Source: an uncultured Clostridia bacterium (lineage in GTDB: Bacteria > Bacillota > Clostridia > Oscillospirales > CAG-272). Taken from it: a stretch of DNA of 5,063 bases. Shown here piece by piece: positions 1 through 5,052 of this stretch. The translations under genes were made by a program, and so were the position numbers. The notes beneath the pieces were generated by a model. It was given only the letters and a program-made list of their open reading frames with translations. It was not told the DNA's origin and searched no databases. Within the stretch, counting starts at the first letter, position 1. Each line of letters opens with the position of its first letter. The stretch is from NCBI GenBank assembly GCA_947304475.1, contig CAMZBE010000117.1:1-5063 (forward strand). Direction: 5' to 3'.

Positions 1-556
1 TCTTTTTGATCTGGATTCCGTTGGAATTGTTGCTGTCGTTCAGCCAGTCCACGTGCTTCTCCTTGTTGTAATCGGAGCGCGCGACCGCGTCCATCGCCGA
101 AGGAATGACGTACGGCTCAAAGACGAGTTCGTGTTTGACTTCCTTTCCACACAGGAGGCAGGTACCGGTCTCGCTGCCGTCCGGAGCAAGCAGCGTGGGT
201 TCGACGATGATCCATTCGTTGATCTTGTGCGCCTCGGGATCGATGTCGATATCGACGGTCGAACCTTCGATCAGATTGCCGCACTCGGTGCAGAACCGCG
301 CCATCGTCCCTTTGTCGATACAGGTCGCCGGTTTGGTGACTTCGAGTTCGCCGGGGGTGCAGACGTGGGGTTCTTGCGTCGGTTCCGGTGCCGTCGTAGC
401 GTCGGCGGAACTCGCGTCGCCCGACGACGGAGCAGGAGCGGCGGTTCCCGCCGCGGTGGTGCTCGTCTTTTTGCCCTTCTTTTCGCAGGACGCGAACGCG
501 AAGACACAAAGAACGAGGCAAAGAACGAGCGCAAGAATAGCGGTTAATTTCTTCAT
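1..556 (-). CDS. Secreted lipoprotein with paired CxxC (zinc-ribbon-like) repeats, C-terminus beyond the window
   Basis: The visible part is 185 codons, open to the left edge, so the C-terminus is missing. It starts with a classic lipoprotein signal: KK at residues 2-3, a hydrophobic stretch at 4-22, and a lipobox FASC with the acylated Cys at 24. Residues 25-63 form a Lys-rich then Thr/Ala/Ser/Pro-rich linker that would hold the rest away from the membrane. From about residue 64 there are two degenerate repeats. The first has C66, C79 and CTEC at 89-92, and the second has CLLC at 133-136. This pattern (KPATC..G....C..CG) resembles the short cysteine repeats found in many clostridial surface proteins, where metal binding is plausible but unproven. 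The ATG at 556-554 is chosen because AAAGGAGG (572-565) sits 8 bases upstream and the signal peptide begins there. It has its own promoter at 637-609. I do not recognise a specific function; a surface or substrate-binding role is inference. Confidence 0.85.
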   Translation of the reverse strand, partial: MKKLTAILALVLCLVLCVFAFASCEKKGKKTSTTAAGTAAPAPSSGDASSADATTAPEPTQEPHVCTPGELEVTKPATCIDKGTMARFCTECGNLIEGSTVDIDIDPEAHKINEWIIVEPTLLAPDGSETGTCLLCGKEVKHELVFEPYVIPSAMDAVARSDYNKEKHVDWLNDSNNSNGIQIKK

Positions 557-608
557 ACTTGTTTCCTCCTTTATTTGCGACGGACGGTCAACGCCCGCCG
601 TTAAGATT

Positions 609-637
609 ATTATACAGCAAATCAAGAAAGAAAGCAA
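609..637 (-). promoter_or_regulatory. Sigma-A-type promoter of the lipoprotein gene
   Basis: Reading the minus strand, a perfect TATAAT -10 (614-609) follows a TTGCTT -35 (637-632) with a 17-base spacer. The predicted start is near 602, giving a leader of about 45 bases before the ATG at 556. The -35 lies within the arm of a 9-bp inverted repeat (631-662), so the promoter may be under repressor control. Confidence 0.7.
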
Positions 638-662
638 TATTTTTTGTGCAAATTATTGCTTT
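631..662. repeat. 9-bp perfect inverted repeat overlapping the lipoprotein -35 box
   Basis: Arms AAAGCAATA (631-639) and TATTGCTTT (654-662) are perfect complements separated by 14 bases. The 631-639 arm contains the -35 hexamer of the lipoprotein promoter. The arm centres are about 23 bp apart, roughly two helical turns, which suits a dimeric repressor. Alternatively, it may act as a weak terminator for the oxidoreductase operon arriving from the right, because the minus strand continues into a T-rich stretch after the stem. The plus strand likewise ends in five Ts (660-664). The stem is AT-rich, so I favour the operator reading only slightly. Confidence 0.45.
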
Positions 663-733
663 TTGGGTAAAAATATTTTTAAATTGCAAAAAGTGAATAT
701 AAATTAGGATAATCGTGCATAATATACACCGTT

Positions 734-761
734 TTGCAGGACGCAGGGCGACGTCTTGCAA
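734..761. repeat. 10-bp hairpin downstream of the SDR gene
   Basis: TTGCAGGACG (734-743) and CGTCTTGCAA (752-761) form a 10-bp stem with an 8-base loop. The one imperfect position is a G-U wobble in plus-strand RNA but an A-C mismatch in minus-strand RNA, so the structure is more stable in the direction opposite to the neighbouring genes. There is no T-run on either side, so it is not a canonical intrinsic terminator. It may shape the 3' end of the operon mRNA or belong to a plus-strand transcript. Confidence 0.4.
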
Positions 762-798
762 GGAGCGGAAAGAAAAGCGGGCGTACTCCCTCTCCCGG

Positions 799-1698
799 TC
801 AGATCTCGAAACATTCCGGATACTTTTTTACCGCGTCGCGGACGCGGCGGGAGAAGGGGAAGCGTTTGGGGTAGCCCCAGACCTGAAAGAGCCCGCGCGG
901 GGCGAAGAGATCGCCGTTCTCCGCCCTTCCCGCGACAGCGAAAAGGATGGGGAGCGAAGATTTCTCGGGCGACTGGGTAAAGGGATAAATCAGCGCGTGC
1001 CCCGCTCTGCTCCAAAGCGGTCGTGGTCCGGTTTTTTCCTTCGACAGAAGGGGGGTTTTGGTGATCCCGGGGTGCGCGGCGAGGTAAAGCGGCTCTCCGG
1101 GGACGCGTTCGGCACTCTTTTTGAAAACGTACCCCGAGAGCAAAAACTTGCTTCGCGCGTACGCGGCGTACCCGTCCGGCTCGTCGTCGGCGAGGGGATC
1201 CTCTTTCACGCTTCCCTTCCGGTCGACCAGACTGGTGACGAACACGGCGCGACCGTCCGGGGAAAGAAGCGGTTCGGTCGCCTTTGCGAGCGCGACCGTC
1301 CCGGCGAAATTGATCCCGACCGTCGCGGGAAGTCCGTCGGACGTGCGGTTCTCCCGCGGATAGTATACGCCGGCGCAGTGCACGAACCGATCAACTTTCG
1401 GCGCAAGCGCGGCAAGACGGTCGGAAAACTCCGTGATCGAGACGTGGCGGGACAGATCAAGCGGCAGGAAATCAACCTTGGCGTCGGGAAATTCGGACAG
1501 AAGACGCGCCCGCGCCGCCTCTCCTTTTGACGCGTCGCGGCAGGCGAGGATCACCCGGGCGTGCAGAGCGAGCAGCCCGCGCGCGGTCTCAAATCCCAGA
1601 CCGCCGTTTCCCCCCGTAACGACGGCAACCCTCCCCGACAGATCGGAGAGGGCGCGGCGCCGCCAAGCGGCGTAATGCAGTTTTATCACGGTGCGCAT
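799..1698 (-). CDS. SDR-family NADP-dependent oxidoreductase, retinol-dehydrogenase-like
   Basis: This 299-residue protein is a classical short-chain dehydrogenase/reductase, a Rossmann-fold enzyme that interconverts alcohols and carbonyls. The cofactor motif TGGNGGLG is at 28-35. ILACRD at 50-55 places an Arg after beta-2, which favours NADP(H). DL at 81-82 matches the adenine-pocket Asp. The usual NNAG is replaced by HCAG at 107-110. The catalytic tetrad is visible as N130, S156 and Y180-x3-K184. The CRD..KGEAA and RTSDG stretches resemble the RDH11-14/WWOX-like branch, but the substrate cannot be deduced. The start at 1698 is chosen because its ATG shares the A of the preceding gene's TGA (TGATG). 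There is no clear ribosome binding site, so translation probably depends on coupling. An in-frame upstream ATG at 1863 would add 55 Arg/Pro-rich residues lying wholly within the nuclease-fold gene and is rejected. The gene is last in a three-gene operon. Confidence 0.9.
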   Translation of the reverse strand: MRTVIKLHYAAWRRRALSDLSGRVAVVTGGNGGLGFETARGLLALHARVILACRDASKGEAARARLLSEFPDAKVDFLPLDLSRHVSITEFSDRLAALAPKVDRFVHCAGVYYPRENRTSDGLPATVGINFAGTVALAKATEPLLSPDGRAVFVTSLVDRKGSVKEDPLADDEPDGYAAYARSKFLLSGYVFKKSAERVPGEPLYLAAHPGITKTPLLSKEKTGPRPLWSRAGHALIYPFTQSPEKSSLPILFAVAGRAENGDLFAPRGLFQVWGYPKRFPFSRRVRDAVKKYPECFEI

Positions 1699-2792
1699 CA
1701 GGGGTTCAGGGAGAATGTCATTTCGACCGGGTTGTGGTCGGAATACGCGTAGCCGGTATCGATGACGCGCGACGATACGACCTTCACGTTCCCCGAAACG
1801 AGGAAGCCGTCGATCGTGATCCGGAACTGACCGGGATTGTAGGGGCCGTCTGCGTTCCGGCAAGAGGCGACGGGGTTGTCGGCGTCATACGGCGCGACGA
1901 GCTTGATCCCCGTTCCGTCGAAGGTCCCCTCGGGAATGGGCTGCGCCCAACTGTACTGATCGCCCGGCACGCCGAAGATCTTGCCCGAATTGCCGAGCAG
2001 ATCCTTGTTGAAGTCGCCCGCGCCGATCACGTAGTTGCCGGCGTCGGCTTCACTCTTCATATCCGCAAGCATCAATTTGAGTTGCTCTTCCGCGATCTTG
2101 CCGTCCGAGGTGTAGGCGGACAGGTGGAAATTGTAGAGAACGAGCGTCCTCCCGTTTTCTGCGGGAATGCGCGAAACCGAATAGCAACGGTCGAGGTCGA
2201 CCAGTTTCATAAGCGACGTTTCGACCGGCAGTTCGACGCGGGACGCCGACGCGATCGCGAAACGCGAATAAGTCTTGATCCCCGTCAGCGCCGCGCCGTG
2301 CGGCTTGTTGAACGGGAAGAACAGATAGGGGCTGTCCCAGTTGATGGCGTAAACCGAGGTATAGGCGGGCAGCGCCGCGTCGAACGCCGCCGCTTCGTCG
2401 ACCTTGCAGGCGCGCTGCGAGCGCTTGTCCACTTCCTGCAAGAGAAGCAGATCGGGATTCTCCGCGCCGACGAGGGCGACGATGCCGTTGATCACCTCGT
2501 TTACCGCGTCGGCTGATTTCGCGCGGCTTCCCTTCCCGCCGTCCATGAAAAAGCCGAAATCGGGAGTGTAGGCGCAAAAACCGATATTGTAGGAGAGCAG
2601 TTTATACTCGGTCGCCGTCGCGGGAGATCCGGTTTGCGGATTGACGATCTCAAGTTCCGGTTGATCGCCGACGCGGTGATAGGCGATCAGAACGTAGGCG
2701 GCGTAGCCGAGCACGAGCGCGAGGATCAGAGCGAGCGGAATGAAGACCGAGAGCAGGATCGTTTTCTTTTTCGAGCGCGTCTTGGTTCCCAT
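1698..2792 (-). CDS. Membrane-anchored endonuclease/exonuclease/phosphatase (EEP) fold protein
   Basis: This 364-residue protein has a basic N-terminus (KTRSKKK), one transmembrane segment at about 12-36, then an EEP-superfamily catalytic domain, predicted to face outward. All the metal and catalytic signatures of the DNase I / sphingomyelinase / inositol phosphatase fold can be seen in order: SYN at 67-69, LLLLQEVD at 115-122 (metal-binding Glu120), NFHLS at 221-225 (His223), GAGDFN at 257-262 (Asp260, Asn262), IDGF at 327-330 (Asp328) and YSDHNPV at 350-356 (Asp352, His353). It is therefore very likely an active Mg-dependent phosphoesterase. Whether it cuts nucleic acid, phospholipid or another phosphodiester cannot be read from the sequence. 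The start has AAAGGAA (2807-2801) 8 bases upstream. The gene follows the deaminase by 27 bases and overlaps the SDR gene by one base. Close homologues are, to my knowledge, usually annotated only by fold. Confidence 0.92.
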   Translation of the reverse strand: MGTKTRSKKKTILLSVFIPLALILALVLGYAAYVLIAYHRVGDQPELEIVNPQTGSPATATEYKLLSYNIGFCAYTPDFGFFMDGGKGSRAKSADAVNEVINGIVALVGAENPDLLLLQEVDKRSQRACKVDEAAAFDAALPAYTSVYAINWDSPYLFFPFNKPHGAALTGIKTYSRFAIASASRVELPVETSLMKLVDLDRCYSVSRIPAENGRTLVLYNFHLSAYTSDGKIAEEQLKLMLADMKSEADAGNYVIGAGDFNKDLLGNSGKIFGVPGDQYSWAQPIPEGTFDGTGIKLVAPYDADNPVASCRNADGPYNPGQFRITIDGFLVSGNVKVVSSRVIDTGYAYSDHNPVEMTFSLNP

Positions 2793-2819
2793 AGCGTTAC
2801 TTCCTTTCGTTCGATTTGA

Positions 2820-3314
2820 TCAGAGTCCTTTTTTGAAATTCAGAACGATGGCGTCGCGCGTCGGCTGCAACTGCGTCAGTTTGACGCCCGCCGCCGTCAG
2901 CATACGGCGCGAGATTTTGGTCATCTCGGTCTCTGCGTACTTGTCGGAAAGGTAGATCACCTCGCGGATCCCCGACTGAATGATCGCCTTCGCGCACTCG
3001 TTGCAGGGGAACAGATCGACGTAGATCCGCGAACCCGCGAGCCGACGTCCGCCTGCGTTCAGGATCGCGTTCAGTTCGGCGTGCACGACGTAGGGATACT
3101 TGGTCTTCCCCGCCGTGTCGCCCGCGCGATCCCACGGGAACTCGTCGTCGGAACACCCGTAGGGAAAGCCGTTGTAACCGGTCGAAATGATCCGTTCGTT
3201 CTCGTCGACGATGCACGCGCCGACCTGCGTGTTGGGATCCTTCGACCGCTCCGCCGCCAAAAGCGAAACGCCCATAAAGTATTCGTCCCAACTGATGTAT
3301 CCGTTCCGTTTCAT
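2820..3314 (-). CDS. comEB: dCMP deaminase, ComEB type
   Basis: This 164-residue cytoplasmic enzyme is of the zinc-dependent cytidine/deoxycytidylate deaminase fold. The family converts dCMP to dUMP, feeding thymidylate synthase. The zinc site is complete: H78-A-E80 carries the metal ligand and the proton-shuttling Glu, and PCNEC at 103-107 supplies C104 and C107. The N-terminal SWDEYFMG and SKDPNTQVGACIVD, and the GYNGFP loop at 46-51, are hallmarks of the dCMP deaminase branch rather than of tRNA adenosine or cytidine deaminases. Length is typical. The ATG at 3314 is chosen because it has AGAGGA just upstream and matches the family N-terminus. An in-frame ATG at 3344 lies in the loop of a small GC hairpin (3350-3337) and lacks a good ribosome site. 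It is first in an operon with the EEP protein and SDR, behind the promoter at 3394-3366. The symbol follows the B. subtilis homologue and implies no role in competence. Confidence 0.94.
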   Translation of the reverse strand: MKRNGYISWDEYFMGVSLLAAERSKDPNTQVGACIVDENERIISTGYNGFPYGCSDDEFPWDRAGDTAGKTKYPYVVHAELNAILNAGGRRLAGSRIYVDLFPCNECAKAIIQSGIREVIYLSDKYAETEMTKISRRMLTAAGVKLTQLQPTRDAIVLNFKKGL

Positions 3315-3365
3315 ACGTTCCTCTCTCTCCGGTCGCGGCGGCATTCCGCCCCCGGCTTTTTTTCT

Positions 3366-3394
3366 ATTGTAACATAAATGGAAAGAAAAATCTA
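3366..3394 (-). promoter_or_regulatory. Promoter of the deaminase-phosphoesterase-SDR operon
   Basis: On the minus strand, TACAAT (3371-3366) is preceded by TGT, forming an extended -10. A weak -35, TAGATT (3394-3389), lies 17 bases upstream. Transcription would start near 3359, leaving a leader of about 45 bases that contains a 5-bp GC hairpin (3350-3337). It lies just after the terminator of the preceding gene, which supports separate transcription units. Confidence 0.6.
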
Positions 3395-3427
3395 CCCGCT
3401 CGAGAAAAAAAGCAGAACGGGCGGACG

Positions 3428-3463
3428 AAAAAAAGAATTCCCGCCGCGACGCGTCGGGAATTC
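3428..3463 (-). terminator. Rho-independent terminator of the acyltransferase gene
   Basis: On the minus strand, GAATTCCCG (3463-3455) and CGGGAATTC (3443-3435) form a perfect 9-bp stem around an 11-base loop, followed directly by seven Ts (3434-3428). The T-run is present only in this direction, so the element is specific to the minus strand. It lies about 32 bases after the TGA at 3496. Confidence 0.9.
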
Positions 3464-3495
3464 TCGGGTTCAGACCGCGTTTTCAAGAGAGAACG

Positions 3496-4770
3496 TCAGA
3501 CCAAGCCGTCTTTACAAGGTCTGCCGGCTTTTTTCCGGAAATCGTAATAGAGTTCCTCGGTCGCGAGCGCCATTTTCGTCACCGAGAACTCGCAGTTTTC
3601 GGGGTAAACGTACCAGGTGTCTTCGAGCGTGTTGAGATCAACGCAGTCGCCGTGCTTGAAAAGGTACTCGTATTCGATATGGCAGGAGTAGAGCGACGGC
3701 ACCGGCTTCTTCATCGTATAGAGTTCGCCGTCGGGCGTTTTCACGGTGACTTCAAATCCGTTCATATCGTGCGTCATGGTGCCTTCGCCAAGCGGAATAA
3801 ACCCCTTCGCGTTCGGAAGACTTTCCACCTTGACGGGCAACACGCCCGACGAGTAGGTTCCGCTTTCGACCTCGGCTTTTACGTTCGCTCTCTCCCATTC
3901 GTACCAGTCGGGAACGTGCGCAAACTCGGTCTCCCCGTCCTGCGCCGCCAGTTTGCCGTATTCGGTCATGGTCCAGACCTTGCCGCAGTTTCGGCAGGTC
4001 AACTCCGCGCCCGAGGACGCCATGGCGTATTCTTTTTTGCAGTGCGGGCATTGATAGAGGATCTTTTCAAGACCGACGGCTCTGTCGGGGCAATCGACCT
4101 TGATCCCGTTTTCGCGTTGCCATTTGAAATCGTCGTACTGCAATTCGTCGACGATCCGCCGGTTGATCTCGTCGACCGAAAGGGCGCCGATCTCTTCCGA
4201 CGTGATCAGTTGTTTGACCGTCGCCGTCGTGTGCTTCACGCCGCGCTCGTGGCGGGTGTTCCAGAAGGGGTGATTGATATGGTGCCCGTGGCAGACGACC
4301 GTGACGACCGGCACGCCGAGCGCCTTGCAGAGTTGCCCGAGAGATTCCGGCACGGGAGCGGTCGTTCCGCAGAGCGAGTAACGCGCCTCGGGGTAGATCG
4401 CCGCGATGCCCTTGTTTTGGATGACGGTGCGAATGTGTTTCACGACGGTCATATCGTTCGTGAACTTGCGCTTGCAGATGCAGCCGATATCGCGAAGCAG
4501 TTTTTCGCGGCCGATGAAACCGTCGATCGCGACGACGTAATTCGCCACGTGCGGAAAGGTCACGCGCGCCGAAACGTTCATGTCGAAAAACGCGTTGTGG
4601 TTGCCGAGCAGAACGTAGGGCGGCTTTACGCCCTTCATGTTGATCTTTTCGATCTTCGTTCTGTGTTTCCACGTCCCGGAAAACGCGAGCAGCCAGACGA
4701 TCGGCTTCAAAAACCACTTGCATTTTTTCGGCGGCGTCCGCCTGTCGAATCTTTCAAACTGATCGTTCAT
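3496..4770 (-). CDS. PlsC-like lysophospholipid acyltransferase with C-terminal zinc ribbon
   Basis: This 424-residue protein has an N-terminal acyltransferase domain of the PlsC/LPLAT family, which transfers acyl chains to lysophosphatidate or related lysolipids at the inner membrane face. The catalytic HX4D motif is NHNAFFD at 57-63 (His58, Asp63). The substrate-binding block III is IYPEARYS at 125-132, a variant of the usual (P)EGTR(S). A hydrophobic stretch at about 20-31 could associate with the membrane. The domain ends near 215. It is followed by a zinc ribbon (CPHC 241-244, CRNC 259-262) and then about 160 residues of a charged and aromatic domain I do not recognise. Typical PlsC proteins are 200-250 residues, so this is a long architecture. 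The ATG at 4770 is preferred over an in-frame TTG at 4791, which has no ribosome site; GGAG at 4786-4783 serves the ATG at a rather long 12-base spacing. The gene has its own promoter and terminator. The exact acyl acceptor is unknown. Confidence 0.88.
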   Translation of the reverse strand: MNDQFERFDRRTPPKKCKWFLKPIVWLLAFSGTWKHRTKIEKINMKGVKPPYVLLGNHNAFFDMNVSARVTFPHVANYVVAIDGFIGREKLLRDIGCICKRKFTNDMTVVKHIRTVIQNKGIAAIYPEARYSLCGTTAPVPESLGQLCKALGVPVVTVVCHGHHINHPFWNTRHERGVKHTTATVKQLITSEEIGALSVDEINRRIVDELQYDDFKWQRENGIKVDCPDRAVGLEKILYQCPHCKKEYAMASSGAELTCRNCGKVWTMTEYGKLAAQDGETEFAHVPDWYEWERANVKAEVESGTYSSGVLPVKVESLPNAKGFIPLGEGTMTHDMNGFEVTVKTPDGELYTMKKPVPSLYSCHIEYEYLFKHGDCVDLNTLEDTWYVYPENCEFSVTKMALATEELYYDFRKKAGRPCKDGLV

Positions 4771-4814
4771 GTTGTTCTCTTTCTCCGCCAATGTAGTGCG
4801 ACGTAACTTTGAAT

Positions 4815-4843
4815 ATTATAGCACATGATCCGACCGTTTTCAA
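4815..4843 (-). promoter_or_regulatory. Strong sigma-A promoter of the acyltransferase gene
   Basis: On the minus strand, TTGAAA (4843-4838), a 17-base spacer and a perfect TATAAT (4820-4815) preceded by TGC (extended -10) form a near-consensus promoter. The start would fall near 4808, giving a leader of about 38 bases to the ATG at 4770. The alternative TTG start at 4791 would have only about 17 bases, which supports the ATG. Confidence 0.85.
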
Positions 4844-4929
4844 CAGCAAATTGAAAAACGCGCAAAACAAGTCGTCTCGCGGTTGGGGGCGCCGTCCTTT
4901 CGCTTTTTTTCGGTTTTTGAAAAAAAGTC

Positions 4930-4958
4930 TTGCAAAGAGGGAAAACTTGTGTTATAAT
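4930..4958 (+). promoter_or_regulatory. Strong plus-strand promoter, stable-RNA-like
   Basis: TTGCAA (4930-4935), a 17-base spacer and TATAAT (4953-4958) preceded by TGT form a near-consensus extended -10 promoter, divergent from that of the acyltransferase. Upstream, runs of seven Ts and seven As (4903-4927, also a 9-bp AT inverted repeat) resemble an UP element. This arrangement is typical of tRNA or other stable RNA genes. Transcription would start near 4965, exactly at the foot of the next hairpin. Confidence 0.8.
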
Positions 4959-4964
4959 ACTTGC

Positions 4965-4984
4965 GTTCGCACAAAAGTGCGGAC
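4965..4984 (+). other. 5' leader hairpin
   Basis: GTTCGCAC (4965-4972) and GTGCGGAC (4977-4984) form an 8-bp stem with one T-G wobble around an AAAA loop. It begins at the predicted transcription start, so the RNA would carry a stable structure at its 5' end, as in protected small RNAs or a processed tRNA leader. Confidence 0.55.
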
Positions 4985-4989
4985 AATTT

Positions 4990-5016
4990 GGAGAGGTATC
5001 GAAGCGGAATAACGGG
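4990..5016 (+). tRNA. 5' part of a tRNA-Ser-like gene (acceptor 5' strand and D-arm), disrupted
   Basis: GGAGAGG (4990-4996) fits the acceptor 5' strand of clostridial tRNA-Ser. T8 and A9 (4997-4998) follow. TCG (4999-5001) and CGG (5013-5015) form a 3-bp D-stem with one T-G wobble. The D-loop shows A14, G18-G19 and A21 (5002, 5006-5007, 5012). The wording GTATCGAAGCGG..TAACGG is, from memory, very close to common tRNA-Ser sequences. Downstream, however, no 5-bp stem with a 7-base loop can be drawn where the anticodon arm should be; a 13-bp hairpin lies there instead. The window stops at 5063, so the variable arm, T-arm and 3' acceptor strand cannot be tested. It may be a truncated, intron-interrupted or mis-assembled tRNA gene, or a chance resemblance. 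Confidence 0.4.
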
Positions 5017-5023
5017 TAAGCGA

Positions 5024-5052
5024 GCAAAAACGATACGGTGTATCGTTTTTGC
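5024..5052. repeat. 13-bp perfect inverted repeat, terminator-like
   Basis: GCAAAAACGATAC (5024-5036) and GTATCGTTTTTGC (5040-5052) pair perfectly around a GGT loop. Seen as a terminator, the core is a 6-bp CGATAC/GTATCG stem with an A5 tract before and a T5 tract after, and it would work on either strand, though the stem is short and only half GC. For the plus-strand promoter at 4930-4958 it would end a transcript of roughly 85 bases. Confidence 0.5.

Noticed and set aside
53..707. Overlapping plus-strand frames opposite the lipoprotein
   Set aside because: They run antisense through a convincing lipoprotein signal peptide and into its promoter region; no domain or start signal is seen.
715..1530. 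Plus-strand open frame of 271 codons opposite the SDR gene
   Set aside because: Composition is dominated by Arg, Gly and Lys, there is no ribosome site at its start, and the SDR tetrad is on the other strand.
1699..1863. Upstream in-frame extension of the SDR (55 residues)
   Set aside because: The extension is Arg/Pro-rich, lies entirely within the 3' end of the EEP gene, and has no family similarity; the TGATG start gives the usual SDR length.
1734..2516. Plus-strand open frame of 260 codons opposite the EEP gene
   Set aside because: Antisense shadow: the minus strand carries the full EEP motif set, while this frame shows only Arg/Val/Asp-rich sequence without motifs.
3315..3344. Upstream ATG for dCMP deaminase
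   Set aside because: It lies in the loop of a GC hairpin, lacks a good ribosome site and would add residues absent from the family N-terminus.
4771..4791. TTG start for the acyltransferase
   Set aside because: No ribosome site precedes it and it would leave only about 17 bases of leader, while the ATG seven codons on has an upstream GGAG.
3652..4806. Long plus-strand open frame of 384 codons opposite the acyltransferase gene
   Set aside because: It mirrors a gene with clear motifs on the minus strand, is rich in Arg, Val and Asp with no recognisable domain, and lacks a ribosome site. GC-rich genes often give such antisense open frames.
4903..4927. AT-rich inverted repeat CTTTTTTTC / GAAAAAAAG as a terminator
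   Set aside because: The stem is almost entirely A-T pairs and sits directly upstream of a -35 box, so an UP-element-like role fits better.
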